A stretch of DNA of 64,000 nt. Origin: Klebsiella oxytoca. Lineage in GTDB: Bacteria; Pseudomonadota; Gammaproteobacteria; Enterobacterales; Enterobacteriaceae. Each line of letters starts with the position of its first letter. Position 1 is the first letter of the stretch. The notes beneath the pieces are model-generated. The model made no database searches and was not told the DNA's origin. It worked only from the letters and a program-made list of their open reading frames with translations. Below are positions 39,732-49,826 of the stretch, piece by piece. A program made the translations under genes and the position numbers. The stretch spans positions 2,604,001 to 2,668,000 of the forward strand of contig NZ_CP046115.1 of assembly GCF_009707385.1 (NCBI RefSeq). Reading direction: 5' to 3'.

Positions 39732-40216
39732 TGCTGACTCTCGAACAGGTTCGCCAGTTTCTCTATTACGAAGCGCGTCTGCTGGACGATCGCCAGTGGG
39801 ATGAATGGCTGAACTGCTACAGCCCGCAGGTGGTGTACTGGATGCCCGCGTGGGGCGATGACGACAAGCTGACCCGCGATCCGCAGCGCGAAATTTCGCT
39901 GATTTACTACCCGAACCGCGATGGCCTCGAAGACCGGGTATACCGCATCAAAACGGAACGCTCAGGGGCCAGCACGCCGGAACCGCGAACCACCCATATG
40001 ATCGGCAACGTTGAGCTGCTTGGCGAAACCGAACAGGGGATGGAGGTGCGCTACAACTGGGTCACCTACTGCCATCGCTATCAGCAGACGGATACCTGGT
40101 TTGGCTCTACCAGCTGCACGCTGATTGAAAGCGCCGGCAAGCCGCAGATTATCCGTAAAACCGTGCGGCTGAATAACGATTACATCCGTCAGGTGATTGA
40201 CGTTTACCACATTTAA
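39731..40216 (+). CDS. benB: Benzoate 1,2-dioxygenase small (beta) subunit BenB
   Basis: 161 aa NTF2-like beta subunit of ring-hydroxylating dioxygenases (LTLEQVRQFLYYEARLLDDRQWDEWLNCY; RTTHMIGNVELL; IIRKTVRLNNDYIRQVIDVYHI). It forms the alpha3beta3 hexamer with BenA and has a structural role. TGATG coupling with benA. Confidence 0.94.
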   Translation: MLTLEQVRQFLYYEARLLDDRQWDEWLNCYSPQVVYWMPAWGDDDKLTRDPQREISLIYYPNRDGLEDRVYRIKTERSGASTPEPRTTHMIGNVELLGETEQGMEVRYNWVTYCHRYQQTDTWFGSTSCTLIESAGKPQIIRKTVRLNNDYIRQVIDVYHI

Positions 40217-40225
40217 GAGGCGTTT

Positions 40226-41242
40226 ATGACCTTTAATATTGCTCTCAATTTTGAAGACGGCATCACCCGCTTTATTCAGTGCAACGCCGGAGAGAAAGTG
40301 CTGGATGCCGCCTATCGTCAAAAGGTTAATTTGCCGATGGATTGCTCAGACGGCGTCTGCGGCACCTGCAAATGCCGCTGCGTCAGCGGTGAATATGGTA
40401 TGGGTGACGATTATCTTGAAGAGGCGTTAAGCGAAACAGAAGCGCAGGATCGTCAGGTGCTGACCTGTCAGATGGTGCCATCCAGCGATTGCGTCATTGA
40501 TGTGCCGGCCGCCGCGGCCCAGTGCAAAACCGCGCTGGCAAGCCTGGGCGCAGCGGTAAAGCAGGTCAATCTACTGTCGGACACCGCCATCGAGCTGGTC
40601 GTTGTGCTGGATGAACCGCTGGATTTTCTGGCGGGTCAGTACATCAATATTCAGGTTCCCGGCACGCCGCAGGTGCGCGCCTATTCGTTTAGCTCTCTAC
40701 CGGGCTCGCGTGAGGGGAGCTTTCTGATCCGTAATGTGCCCGGCGGCTTGATGAGTCAGTGGCTGACGCAGCGGGCCAGTCCCGGCGATCGTCTGACGCT
40801 AAGCGGCCCGATGGGCAGCTTTTATCTGCGCAGCGGCGAGCGTCCGCTATTGCTGTTGGCGGGGGGCACCGGCTTAGCTCCGCTGCTATCGATGCTGCAA
40901 ACGCTGGCCAGGCAACGCAGCACGCGGTCCGTCACCTTGCTCTATGGTGTGACCCGCGACTGCGACCTGGTGAAAACTGACGCGCTTGAAGCATTTACCG
41001 GCCAGCTTCCCGCCTATCGCTGGCTGCCGGTGGTTGCCGACGCGCAAAGCGGATGCCCGCAGCGCGGTTTTGTGACCGAACATCTCGCTGACGCGATACT
41101 CAACGATGGTGATGTGGATATCTATCTGTGCGGGCCACCGCCGATGGTCAATGCGGTATCCACGGCGCTGCGCGAGAGAGGCATTTCGCCGGCGGGGTTC
41201 TGGTATGAGAAATTTATCGCCAGCCAGAGCGCGGCGGCATAA
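40226..41242 (+). CDS. benC: Benzoate 1,2-dioxygenase reductase BenC
   Basis: 338 aa three-domain electron-transfer protein. N-terminal plant-type ferredoxin with [2Fe-2S] ligands Cys40, Cys45, Cys48 and Cys81 (MDCSDGVCGTCKCRC...LTCQM). An FAD domain follows (RAYSFSSLPG), then an NAD domain (LLLAGGTGLAPLLSML; CGPPPMV). It takes electrons from NADH to the BenA Rieske centre. Nine nt after benB with an agagg site. Confidence 0.95.
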   Translation: MTFNIALNFEDGITRFIQCNAGEKVLDAAYRQKVNLPMDCSDGVCGTCKCRCVSGEYGMGDDYLEEALSETEAQDRQVLTCQMVPSSDCVIDVPAAAAQCKTALASLGAAVKQVNLLSDTAIELVVVLDEPLDFLAGQYINIQVPGTPQVRAYSFSSLPGSREGSFLIRNVPGGLMSQWLTQRASPGDRLTLSGPMGSFYLRSGERPLLLLAGGTGLAPLLSMLQTLARQRSTRSVTLLYGVTRDCDLVKTDALEAFTGQLPAYRWLPVVADAQSGCPQRGFVTEHLADAILNDGDVDIYLCGPPPMVNAVSTALRERGISPAGFWYEKFIASQSAAA

Positions 41243-41251
41243 GGAGCAGCT

Positions 41252-42025
41252 ATGCGATTCAGTAATAAAGTAGTGGCGATCACCGGGGCGGCGCAGGGGA
41301 TAGGCCGACAGACGGCAGAGCAGGCGGCGCGCGAGGGCGCCCGGCTGCTGTTGATTGACCGTTCTCGTTATGTTCACGAACTGGCGGCGGCGCTGAACGA
41401 CTCCGGCAGTGAAGCACTGGCGCTGGAGGCCGATCTAGAGCAATGGGAAAGCACCGAGCGGGCGTTTGCCGAAGGGGTGGCGCATTTTGGTGGCCTTGAC
41501 GTGCTGATTAACAACGTTGGCGGCACCATCTGGGCGCGGCCGTTTGCCGAATATCAGCCGCAGCAGATTGAGAAGGAGATTCGCCGCTCGCTGTTCCCGA
41601 CCCTGTGGGGCTGTCGGGCGGCGCTACCGTGGATGCTCAAGCAGGGCAAGGGAAGTATCGTCAATATTTCGTCCGTGGCGACGGCGGGAGTGAACCGTGT
41701 TCCTTACTCGGCGGCAAAAGGCGGCGTTAATGCGCTAACTCGTTCGCTGGCCCTTGAATATAGCGCAAACGGGATCCGTATTAATGCCGTGGCGCCAGGG
41801 GGAACCGAGGCGCCAGCGCGCCTGACGCCGCGTAATGAAGAGCAGCCGACGGCGCAGGAGCAGGAGTGGTATCAGCAGGTGGTGGATCAAACGGTGGCGA
41901 GCAGCCTGATGCATCGCTACGGGACGCTGGCGGAACAGGCCAATGCGATTCTGTTTCTCGCCAGCGATGAGGCCAGCTATATCACCGGAGTGACGCTGCC
42001 GGTTGCCGGTGGTGACCTCGGCTAG
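41252..42025 (+). CDS. benD: 1,6-dihydroxycyclohexadiene-1-carboxylate dehydrogenase BenD
   Basis: 257 aa short-chain dehydrogenase: cofactor loop TGAAQGIG at 11-18, NNVGG, and catalytic Ser...VPYSAAKGG (YxxxK at ~153). It oxidises and decarboxylates the benzoate cis-diol to catechol with NAD+, feeding CatA. Last gene of the operon; its stop codon region overlaps the end of the convergent yddG. Confidence 0.93.
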   Translation: MRFSNKVVAITGAAQGIGRQTAEQAAREGARLLLIDRSRYVHELAAALNDSGSEALALEADLEQWESTERAFAEGVAHFGGLDVLINNVGGTIWARPFAEYQPQQIEKEIRRSLFPTLWGCRAALPWMLKQGKGSIVNISSVATAGVNRVPYSAAKGGVNALTRSLALEYSANGIRINAVAPGGTEAPARLTPRNEEQPTAQEQEWYQQVVDQTVASSLMHRYGTLAEQANAILFLASDEASYITGVTLPVAGGDLG

Positions 42026-42900
42026 CGCCGGGTCGCCTGCCAGCAGAGCAGGGAGCCGATACATACCATCCCGGCGCCCTGCCAGAATGACCACGAGAGC
42101 GCGGCGCTGAGCAGTATCGCCGCCAGCGCCGAAGAGAGTACCGGGGTAAAGTAAGAGGCGGCGGCCAGCAGGCTGACGTTACCGTGCAGGATCCCAACGT
42201 TCCACGCCGCGTAGCCGAAACCCAGGGCGACTGAGAGTGCGACCAGCTTGAGCAGCACCGGCCAGCTGAAGATCATCGGCGGCTGCTCGCTGAACAGGAA
42301 TTTCAGCCACAGGGTCAGGGCGGTAAGCAGAACAAACAGGGTGATGCCGTTTTTGCCTTTGGCATATTTAGCGGTGACCGTGCAGTAGGCCGCCCAGATA
42401 AACGCGCCGACGAACGCCAGAATATAGCTCAGCGGGCTGGAAACCACGTTGCTGATTATTTCGTCAATATTCAGACCATGCTCACCGCCTAATACCCAGG
42501 TAACGCCAAATAAAGCCAGTAACAATCCAGGGATTACCAGCCAGCTGCTTTTTTGGCCGTTAAATAGTATGGCGAATAAAATGGTCAGGCTGGGCCACAG
42601 ATAATTGACCATTCCCACTTCGATAGCCTGCTGCCGCGTACCGGCTAATCCTACCGAGAGCGCCAGACAAATTTCATAGCTGACGAACAGCAGGCTGCCG
42701 GCCAGCAAATAGGGCCGGGGGATCTGGCGAATTTGCGGGAAGCCGACGGTAAAGATAAGCAAAATGCCGCTCAGGCTGTAGAGCATCGCCGCGCCGCCCA
42801 CTGGGCCAAGCCCTTCGCTTACGCCACGAATCAACCCGACCATCGTGCTCCAGAGCACGATGGCGGCGAATCCAATCAGCGTGGCTCTTTTCTTCTCCAT
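42022..42900 (-). CDS. yddG: Aromatic amino acid exporter YddG (DMT family)
   Basis: 292 aa, ten transmembrane helices in two EamA repeats. The E. coli-like stretches MEKKRATLIGFAAIVLWSTMVGLIRGVSE, AGTRQQAIEVGMVNYLWPSLTILFAI and GFGYAAWNVGILHGNVSLLAAASYFTPVLS are present. It exports Phe, Tyr and Trp. The ATG at 42900 fits the orthologue. It is divergent from fdnG as in E. coli and Salmonella; the cat-ben block has been inserted on its 3' side. Confidence 0.93.
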   Translation of the reverse strand: MEKKRATLIGFAAIVLWSTMVGLIRGVSEGLGPVGGAAMLYSLSGILLIFTVGFPQIRQIPRPYLLAGSLLFVSYEICLALSVGLAGTRQQAIEVGMVNYLWPSLTILFAILFNGQKSSWLVIPGLLLALFGVTWVLGGEHGLNIDEIISNVVSSPLSYILAFVGAFIWAAYCTVTAKYAKGKNGITLFVLLTALTLWLKFLFSEQPPMIFSWPVLLKLVALSVALGFGYAAWNVGILHGNVSLLAAASYFTPVLSSALAAILLSAALSWSFWQGAGMVCIGSLLCWQATRR

Positions 42901-43044
42901 ATTTAACCTGATATTGGTTTGAACGCAGTCGGGATTTATAACACTTTTTATTGCCATCGGGGGGATATTTTCCGCCGTGCTTAATACTATCGGGGTAATA
43001 AAATTTGACGTCGCTGACTATTAAGGGGGCGTCGATTTTCGACA

Positions 43045-43058
43045 TTGATTTAACGCAA
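43045..43058 (+). promoter_or_regulatory. FNR-like site upstream of fdnG
   Basis: ttgat-ttaa-cgcaa matches TTGAT-N4-ATCAA with an intact left half and a weak right half, about 75 bp before the fdnG start. E. coli fdnG is activated by FNR and NarL. A TATTAC at 43071-43076 may be the -10, though the spacing is short for a class II site. Confidence 0.38.
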
Positions 43059-43126
43059 ATAAAACAGGGATATTACTGTTAGCTTTGCCCTCCGCGATGA
43101 ATAAACATCCCGCATGGAGGGGAACA

Positions 43127-46100
43127 ATGGACGTCAGCCGCAGAAAGTTTTTTAAAATCTGCGCAGGCGGTATGGCCGGAACAACAGCCGCTGCTTTGGG
43201 CTTTGCGCCCAAAATGGCTCTGGCTCAGGCGCGTAATTACAAATTGCTGCGCGCCAAAGAGATCCGCAACACCTGCACATACTGCTCCGTCGGCTGCGGG
43301 CTATTAATGTATAGCTTGGGCGACGGTGCGAAAAACGCGAAAGAAGCGATTTACCATATTGAAGGGGACCCGGATCATCCGGTGAGCCGCGGCGCGCTGT
43401 GCCCGAAAGGCGCAGGGTTGCTGGATTACGTCCACAGCGATAACCGCCTGCGCTATCCGCAGTACCGCGCGCCGGGCGCGGATAAGTGGCAGCGCATCTC
43501 CTGGGACGAAGCGTTTGATCGCATCGCCAGACTGATGAAAGCCGATCGCGACGCCAACTTTATGGAGAAGAACGAACAGGGCGTCACGGTTAACCGTTGG
43601 CTTTCCACCGGCATGCTGTGCGCCTCGGCGGCCAGCAACGAGACCGGCATGCTGACGCAGAAGTTTGTGCGCTCTCTCGGCATGCTGGCGGTAGACAACC
43701 AGGCGCGCGTCTGACACGGACCAACGGTAGCAAGTCTTGCTCCAACATTTGGTCGCGGTGCGATGACCAACCACTGGGTGGATATCAAAAACGCAAATGT
43801 CGTGGTGGTGATGGGCGGTAACGCCGCAGAAGCCCATCCGGTGGGATTCCGCTGGGCGATGGAAGCAAAAAACAACAACGACGCTCTGCTTATCGTCGTT
43901 GACCCACGCTTTACGCGGACGGCGTCGGTGGCCGATATTTATGCGCCGATCCGTTCCGGTACCGACATTACCTTCCTGTCGGGCGTGCTGCTGTACCTGC
44001 TCGAAAATAACAAAATCAATGCGGAATACGTGAAGCACTACACCAACGCCAGCCTGCTGGTACGCGACGATTTTGCCTTCGAAGACGGCCTGTTCAGCGG
44101 CTACGATGCCGAAAAACGGCAGTACGATAAATCATCGTGGAATTACCAGTTCGACGAGAACGGCTACGCGATGCGCGATGAAACTCTGCAGCATCCGCGC
44201 TGCGTATGGAACCTGCTGAAGCAGCACGTTTCGCGCTATACGCCGGAGGTGGTGGAGAACATCTGCGGTACGCCGAAAGCCGATTTCCTGAAAGTGTGCG
44301 AAGTGCTGGCCTCAACCAGCGCTGCGGACCGAACCACCACCTTCCTGTATGCCCTTGGCTGGACGCAGCACACAGTGGGGGCGCAGAACATCCGCACCAT
44401 GGCGATGATTCAGCTGCTGCTCGGCAACATGGGCATGGCGGGCGGCGGGGTGAACGCGCTGCGCGGGCACTCCAATATTCAGGGGCTAACCGATTTAGGC
44501 CTGCTCTCAACCAGCCTGCCGGGCTACCTGACGCTGCCGTCGGAACAGCAGGCGGATCTGCAAAGCTATCTGACGGCGAATACGCCAAAAGCTCTGCTGG
44601 CGGACCAGGTGAACTACTGGAGCAACTATCCGAAGTTTTTCGTCAGCCTGATGAAATCGTTCTACGGCGATGCGGCGCAAAAAGAGAACGACTGGGGCTT
44701 TAACTGGCTGCCGAAATGGGACCAGGCTTACGACGTTATCAAGTATTTCAATATGATGGATAACGGCAAAGTGACGGGGTATATCTGCCAGGGCTTTAAC
44801 CCGGTGGCCTCGTTCCCGGACAAAAACAAAGTGGTCCGCAGCCTGAGCAAGCTGAAGTACATGGTGGTGATTGACCCACTGGTGACTGAAACGTCGACCT
44901 TCTGGCAAAACCACGGCGAGTCGAACGACGTCGACTCCGCCGTGATTCAGACCGAAATCTTCCGCCTGCCGTCCACCTGCTTTGCCGAAGAAGATGGATC
45001 GATCGCCAACTCCGGACGCTGGCTGCAGTGGCACTGGAAGGGCCAGGACGCGCCGGGCGAAGCGCGTAACGACGGGGAGATCCTCGCCGGGATTTATCAT
45101 CGGCTACGTGAAATGTATCGCAAAGAAGGCGGTAAAGGCGCCGAGCCGCTGCTGAAGATGAGCTGGAGCTACAAACAGCCGGCTCATCCTGAATCGGAAG
45201 AAGTGGCAAAAGAGAACAACGGCTATGCGCTGGCGGATCTCTTTGACGCTAACGGCGCGCTGGTGGCGAAGAAAGGCCAGTTGCTGAATAGCTTTGCGCT
45301 GCTGCGCGATGACGGTACCACCGCCTCGTCTTGCTGGATCTACACCGGTAGCTGGACCGAGCAGGGTAACCAGATGGCCAACCGCGATAACGCCGATCCG
45401 TCGGGCCTTGGCAACACGCTGGGCTGGGCATGGGCGTGGCCGCTCAACCGACGCGTGCTGTATAACCGCGCCTCGGCGGATATCAACGGTAAGCCGTGGG
45501 ATGCGAAGCGGATGCTGATCCAGTGGAACGGCAGCAGGTGGGTCGGAAACGATATTCCGGACTTTAATAACGCCCCGCCGGGCAGCAAAACCGGGCCGTT
45601 TATTATGCAGCAGGAAGGGATGGGAAGACTCTTTGCGCTGAATAAACTGGCGGAAGGCCCGTTCCCGGAACACTACGAGCCGATGGAAACGCCGCTTGGC
45701 ACCAATCCGCTGCACCCGAACGTGATCTCCAGTCCGGTAGTGCGGCTGTATGCAGAGGATGCCCTGCGTTTAGGTAAGAAGGACAAATTCCCGTACGTCG
45801 GTACCACCTATCGCCTGACCGAGCACTTCCACACCTGGACCAAGCATGCGCTGCTCAACGCCATTGCGCAGCCGGAGCAGTTTGTCGAAATCAGCGAAGG
45901 CCTGGCGAAAGCGAAGGGGATTGCCAATGGCGATCGGGTCACGGTCAGCAGCAAGCGCGGGTTTATCCGCGCGGTGGCGGTGGTGACGCGTCGTCTGCAA
46001 ACGCTCAACGTTAACGGCCAGCAGGTGGAAACCGTCGGTATCCCGCTGCACTGGGGTTTTGAAGGCGTAGCTAAAAAAGGCTACATCGCTAATACCCTGA

Positions 46101-46174
46101 CGCCGAACGTGGGGGATTCCAACTCGCAAACGCCGGAATATAAGGCGTTTCTGGTCAACATCGAGAAAGCGTAA
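43127..46174 (+). CDS. fdnG: Formate dehydrogenase-N alpha subunit FdnG (selenoprotein)
   Basis: 1015 aa when the in-frame TGA at 43712-43714 is read as selenocysteine 196, exactly the E. coli FdnG length and position (NQARV-U-HGPTVAS). Twin-arginine signal peptide (VSRRKFFKI, residues 3-11), [4Fe-4S] motif [11 protein letters not shown]...GALCPKGA, and molybdopterin domains follow. It oxidises formate in the periplasm and passes electrons to FdnH. The ATG at 43127 after gagggg gives the correct Tat start. A SECIS hairpin follows the UGA. It must be annotated as one gene. Confidence 0.97.
43712..43754 (+). promoter_or_regulatory. UGA selenocysteine codon and SECIS hairpin of fdnG
   Basis: Immediately after the TGA, gaccaa (43719-43724) pairs with ttggtc (43749-43754). 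Inside it agcaa (43729-43733) pairs with ttgct (43737-43741) around a gtc loop. The apical GU and the distance from the UGA match the bacterial SECIS bound by SelB. Confidence 0.85.
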
Positions 46175-46185
46175 GGAGCGAATTA

Positions 46186-47070
46186 ATGGCGATGGAAACC
46201 CAGGATATTATTAAACGCTCCGCCACCAATCCGATCACTCCCGCGCCGCGCGCGCGGGATTATAAAGCGGAAGTGGCAAAGCTGATAGATGTCTCCTCCT
46301 GCGTGGGCTGTAAAGCCTGCCAGGTGGCCTGTTCCGAGTGGAACGATATCCGCGATGAAGTCGGGCACTGCGTCGGGGTATACGACAATCCCGCCGATCT
46401 GAGCGCCAAATCCTGGACGGTAATGCGCTTTAGCGAAACCGAGCAGAACGGCAGGCTGGAGTGGTTGATTCGTAAAGACGGCTGTATGCACTGCGAGGAC
46501 CCGGGCTGCCTGAAGGCGTGCCCGTCCGCCGGGGCGATTATTCAATACGCCAACGGCATTGTCGACTTCCAGCAGGAAAACTGCATCGGCTGCGGCTACT
46601 GCATCGCCGGGTGTCCCTTTAACGTCCCGCGCCTCAATAAAGAGGATAACCGGGTCTATAAGTGCACCCTGTGCGTCGATCGGGTCAGCGTGGGGCAGGA
46701 GCCTGCCTGCGTGAAGACCTGCCCAACCGGCGCGATTCATTTCGGCACGAAGAAAGAGATGCTGGAAGTGGCTCACCAGCGCGTGGAAAAGCTGAAGAAG
46801 CGCGGCTATCCCCATGCCGGTGTTTACAATCCGTCCGGCGTTGGCGGCACCCACGTGATGTACGTCTTGCACCACGCGGACCAGCCGGAGCTGTACCATA
46901 ACCTGGCGAAAGAGCCGCGGATCGATACCTCGATTAATCTGTGGAAAGGGGCGCTGAAGCCGCTCTCCGCCGTCGGCTTTATCGCCACCTTTGCCGGGCT
47001 GATTTATCACTACATCGGTATTGGGCCGAACAAGGAAGCGGATGACGATGAGGAGAAGCATGATGAGTAA
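46186..47070 (+). CDS. fdnH: Formate dehydrogenase-N beta subunit FdnH (Fe-S)
   Basis: 294 aa with four [4Fe-4S] motifs ([57 protein letters not shown]...[10 protein letters not shown]) and one C-terminal transmembrane helix ([20 protein letters not shown]) before an acidic tail. It conveys electrons from FdnG to FdnI on the periplasmic side. The ATG 11 nt after the fdnG stop follows aaggag. Confidence 0.96.
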   Translation: MAMETQDIIKRSATNPITPAPRARDYKAEVAKLIDVSSCVGCKACQVACSEWNDIRDEVGHCVGVYDNPADLSAKSWTVMRFSETEQNGRLEWLIRKDGCMHCEDPGCLKACPSAGAIIQYANGIVDFQQENCIGCGYCIAGCPFNVPRLNKEDNRVYKCTLCVDRVSVGQEPACVKTCPTGAIHFGTKKEMLEVAHQRVEKLKKRGYPHAGVYNPSGVGGTHVMYVLHHADQPELYHNLAKEPRIDTSINLWKGALKPLSAVGFIATFAGLIYHYIGIGPNKEADDDEEKHDE

Positions 47071-47719
47071 ATCGAAAACGATCGTGCGCACGAAGTTTAT
47101 CGATCGCGCCTGTCACTGGACGGTGGTTATCTGCTTCTTTTTGGTCGCGCTATCGGGGATTTCATTTTTCTTCCCGACGCTACAGTGGCTGACCGAGACG
47201 TTCGGTACGCCGCAAATGGGGCGGATTTTGCATCCGTTCTTCGGGGTGCTGATTTTTGTCGCCCTGATGTTTATGTTTGTGCGTTTCGTCCATCACAACA
47301 TTCCCGATAAGCAGGACATTCCGTGGCTGAAGGGGATTATTGAGGTACTGAAGGGCAATGAGCATAAAGTGGCGCGGGTGGGAAAATATAACGCCGGACA
47401 GAAAATGATGTTCTGGACTATTATGAGCATGATTTTTGTGCTGCTGGTAACCGGGGTGATTATCTGGCGGCCTTATTTCGCCCACTATTTTCCGATTCAG
47501 GTTATTCGCTATAGCCTGCTGATTCATGCGACCTCGGCGATTATTCTTATTCACGCGATTCTTATTCATATGTATATGGCGTTCTGGGTTAAAGGATCGA
47601 TTAAGGGAATGGTTGAGGGGAAGGTGAGTCGCCGCTGGGCGAAGAAACATCATCCGCGCTGGTATCGCGAGGTGGAGCGTCAGGAAGCGAAGCAAGAAAG
47701 CTGTGAAGGACTGAAATAA
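47063..47719 (+). CDS. fdnI: Formate dehydrogenase-N gamma subunit FdnI (cytochrome b556)
   Basis: 218 aa, four transmembrane helices. His residues in the helices ([62 protein letters not shown]) supply the b-heme ligands. It reduces menaquinone at the cytoplasmic side, linking formate oxidation to nitrate reduction. It overlaps fdnH by 8 nt. The second of two adjacent ATGs matches the E. coli start (MSKSK). Confidence 0.95.
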   Translation: MSKSKTIVRTKFIDRACHWTVVICFFLVALSGISFFFPTLQWLTETFGTPQMGRILHPFFGVLIFVALMFMFVRFVHHNIPDKQDIPWLKGIIEVLKGNEHKVARVGKYNAGQKMMFWTIMSMIFVLLVTGVIIWRPYFAHYFPIQVIRYSLLIHATSAIILIHAILIHMYMAFWVKGSIKGMVEGKVSRRWAKKHHPRWYREVERQEAKQESCEGLK

Positions 47720-47734
47720 GTTTTGCGTCGTAAA

Positions 47735-47760
47735 CCCGCTCCGGTTAAATCCGGAGCGGG
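47735..47760. terminator. Bidirectional terminator between fdnI and the ccdB-like gene
   Basis: Perfect 10-bp stem cccgctccgg / ccggagcggg with loop ttaaat, between convergent genes and starting 15 nt after the fdnI stop. Confidence 0.72.
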
Positions 47761-48084
47761 TCAGGTATTGGTAATAAGAGCATCAATGGCTGAAATAACA
47801 TCTCCGCGGCTACTTTTTAAATTACAGACGAAATGCTTCTTTTTTAATTTGCTCTTTTCTACACTGGTGATCCCCGGTGTATTCAGGAATAAAGATTGAA
47901 AATCAATATTTATCCGTGGAGACGCGGAGTGGTAGTATCCTGCCAGCCGAATACTATAGCCTAATGGAAGAATAAGTCTGGTAGACAAATCACTGTAATA
48001 ATCATGTTGAATGACCATAATATATGGCTGTAGCTGATTGGTTCTCTCCGATGGATTGCGATAAACATCAAATTGTAAGCTCAT
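47761..48084 (-). CDS. ccdB: CcdB-like toxin
   Basis: 107 aa. It shows the CcdB fold pattern: an N-terminal LQFDVYRNPS strand, PYIMVIQHDYYSDLSTRLILPLGYS, PRINIDFQSLFLNTPGITSVEKSKL and a C-terminal helix SSRGDVISAIDALIT. F-plasmid CcdB poisons gyrase through its C-terminal residues (W99-G-I); here the C-terminus is ALITNT, so the gyrase contact is not conserved and the target may differ. Its ATG overlaps the antitoxin stop (TGATG). Confidence 0.78.
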   Translation of the reverse strand: MSLQFDVYRNPSERTNQLQPYIMVIQHDYYSDLSTRLILPLGYSIRLAGYYHSASPRINIDFQSLFLNTPGITSVEKSKLKKKHFVCNLKSSRGDVISAIDALITNT

Positions 48085-48260
48085 CACAGTCCTTCAAAGA
48101 AGGGGTCATCAGATAACAGGCCGGCTTCAGCAGTAAATTCATTCATTGCGTGCATAAACTCCTTGCCCTTCTGGTACTGTTCATCGCGATCGTCAGATGC
48201 CTGACATGGATTCTGTGGAGGGGCTTTGACGGTTAGGTTTTCAATATCGTTTAGTTTCAT
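48084..48260 (-). CDS. ccdA: CcdA-like antitoxin
   Basis: 58 aa. The C-terminal half EQYQKGKEFMHAMNEFTAEAGLLSDDPFFEGL matches the CcdA toxin-binding tail, including the terminal acidic/aromatic DPFF. The N-terminal half is short for a ribbon-helix-helix DNA-binding domain (only ~25 residues), so promoter binding is doubtful. The start is the ATG at 48260, because the ggagg ribosome site lies inside the longer frame. Antitoxin-toxin order and overlap are as in ccdAB. Confidence 0.75.
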   Translation of the reverse strand: MKLNDIENLTVKAPPQNPCQASDDRDEQYQKGKEFMHAMNEFTAEAGLLSDDPFFEGL

Positions 48261-48287
48261 TATGGCCTCCATAAGTGGTGTGCTTCA

Positions 48288-48315
48288 ATTATCAACCTGG
48301 CACTTTAAAAAACAA
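48288..48315 (-). promoter_or_regulatory. Possible promoter of the ccdAB-like pair
   Basis: On the minus strand a -35-like TTGTTT (48315-48310), a 16-nt spacer and -10 GATAAT (48293-48288) lie about 28 bp upstream of the antitoxin ATG. The rest of the 410-bp gene-free stretch 48261-48670 shows no convincing gene or strong hairpin. Confidence 0.4.
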
Positions 48316-48670
48316 TACCGACTCCCCTGGTTGTTGCAGGTTTGCGAGACGGGTTCCAGAGAACAGCAACGATATGAAAAAGATGGCACTTTTGTGGAGG
48401 CGTGGTCCTAGGTCGGCATTGCCACACGGTTTATAGTTGCAATCCAGCCGCTGGTCACACAATGGCCTGGCGATCGCTTTTATGGTAATCCGCTCTTCGA
48501 AATAATCAGTACCTGAGACAATGCGCAATTAATAACCGACTTGCGAATAAGCTTATGAAATAACCGCGCCGTTTTATGGATAAAAATGTCACCCGGCGTT
48601 TTTATCTGGTTTGCCGCTGGATAATGCACAATAATGCCGCCGGTATATTTTATAACAAGTGATTAGATGT

Positions 48671-49822
48671 ATGAAAAAGACTATTTTTTCGTTAGCGCTT
48701 GGCACTTTTGGTCTTGGGATGGCGGAGTTTGGTATTATGGGCGTATTACCTGAAATCGCTCATGATGTCGGGATATCTATTCCCGCCGCAGGCAATATGA
48801 TCTCATATTATGCGTTTGGCGTGGTTATCGGCGCGCCGGTGATGGCGCTGTTCTCCAGCCGTTTTTCCTTAAAATCGGTTATGTTGTTTCTGGTAGCGCT
48901 GTGCGTTATCGGCAATGCCATCTTCACCCTCTCTTCCAGTTATTCAATGCTGGCGCTGGGGCGCCTGATCTCCGGCTTTCCGCACGGCGCATTCTTTGGC
49001 GTAGGGGCTATCATCCTGTCAAAAATAGCGCCGCCGGGCAAAGTGACGGCGGCGGTTGCGGGGATGATCGCCGGAATGACGGTCGCTAATTTGCTGGGCG
49101 TTCCCGCCGGGACCTGGCTTGGGCATCAGTTTAGCTGGCGTTATACCTTTCTGGCGATTGCGCTCTTTGATATCGCGGTACTGGTCGCAATCGCCTGGTG
49201 GGTACCCACGCTGTTTGATAAATCAACGGCGCGCTTGCGCTCGCAATTTCATTTTTTAACATCGCCCGCGCCGTGGTTAATTTTTGCCGCAACCATGTTC
49301 GGCAATGCCGGAGTATTCGCATGGTTTAGCTATATTAAACCGTTTATGATCAACGTCTCCGGTTTCGGTGAAAGCGCCATTATATTTATTATGATGCTGG
49401 TGGGCTTCGGGATGGTGCTGGGGAATTTATTCAGCGGTAAAGTTTCCGTTCGTTTTAGCTCGCTGCGTATCGCCGCCGTGACCGATGGCGTTATTGTCGT
49501 AACCTTACTGCTGATATTCTTTCTGGGTGAATATAAAGCCGCCTCATTAACGCTGGCGTTTATTTGCTGCGCGGCGCTGTTTGCTCTGTCGGCGCCGCTG
49601 CAAATTCTGCTGCTGCAAAATGCAAAAGGCGGTGAGATGCTGGGCGCGGCGGGCGGGCAGATTGCCTTTAATCTCGGCAGCGCCATAGGGGCGCTGTTCG
49701 GCGGGATGATGATTACGGCCGGGCTTGGCTGGAGCTCCGTTGCCTTACCGGCCGCGCTGCTTTCGTTTCTGGCCCTCAGTTCGCTGCTGATTTATGCCCG
49801 CTATCAGCAGCATCTGACCTGA
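48671..49822 (+). CDS. araJ: MFS transporter AraJ
   Basis: 383 aa, 12 transmembrane helices, DHA1 family. The N-terminus (TIFSLALGTFGLGMAEFGIMGVLPEIAHDVGISIPAAG) and the stretch RLISGFPHGAFFGVGAIILSKI are near-identical to E. coli AraJ. E. coli araJ belongs to the arabinose regulon and may export arabinose-containing polymers; no ara genes are present here, so the gene has moved. The ATG at 48671 begins the conserved N-terminus. Confidence 0.87.
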   Translation: MKKTIFSLALGTFGLGMAEFGIMGVLPEIAHDVGISIPAAGNMISYYAFGVVIGAPVMALFSSRFSLKSVMLFLVALCVIGNAIFTLSSSYSMLALGRLISGFPHGAFFGVGAIILSKIAPPGKVTAAVAGMIAGMTVANLLGVPAGTWLGHQFSWRYTFLAIALFDIAVLVAIAWWVPTLFDKSTARLRSQFHFLTSPAPWLIFAATMFGNAGVFAWFSYIKPFMINVSGFGESAIIFIMMLVGFGMVLGNLFSGKVSVRFSSLRIAAVTDGVIVVTLLLIFFLGEYKAASLTLAFICCAALFALSAPLQILLLQNAKGGEMLGAAGGQIAFNLGSAIGALFGGMMITAGLGWSSVALPAALLSFLALSSLLIYARYQQHLT

Positions 49823-49826
49823 TGGA

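Noticed and set aside
38349..42025. Anthranilate dioxygenase (antABC)
   Set aside because: A dedicated dihydrodiol dehydrogenase gene (benD) follows and catBCA precedes it; antABC needs no dehydrogenase.
42960..43080. Strong class II FNR promoter for fdnG
   Set aside because: The FNR-like site has a weak right half and does not sit at -41.5 from the only visible -10; kept as a low-confidence feature instead.
43085..43714. Short ORF ending at TGA, then a separate ORF from 43763: would look like a disrupted fdnG
   Set aside because: The TGA is the conserved selenocysteine codon with a SECIS hairpin directly after it, and the two parts form one full-length FdnG.
48226..48411. 61-aa plus-strand ORF in the 410-bp gap
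   Set aside because: It overlaps the ccdA-like gene on the other strand, has no ribosome site and no recognisable sequence.
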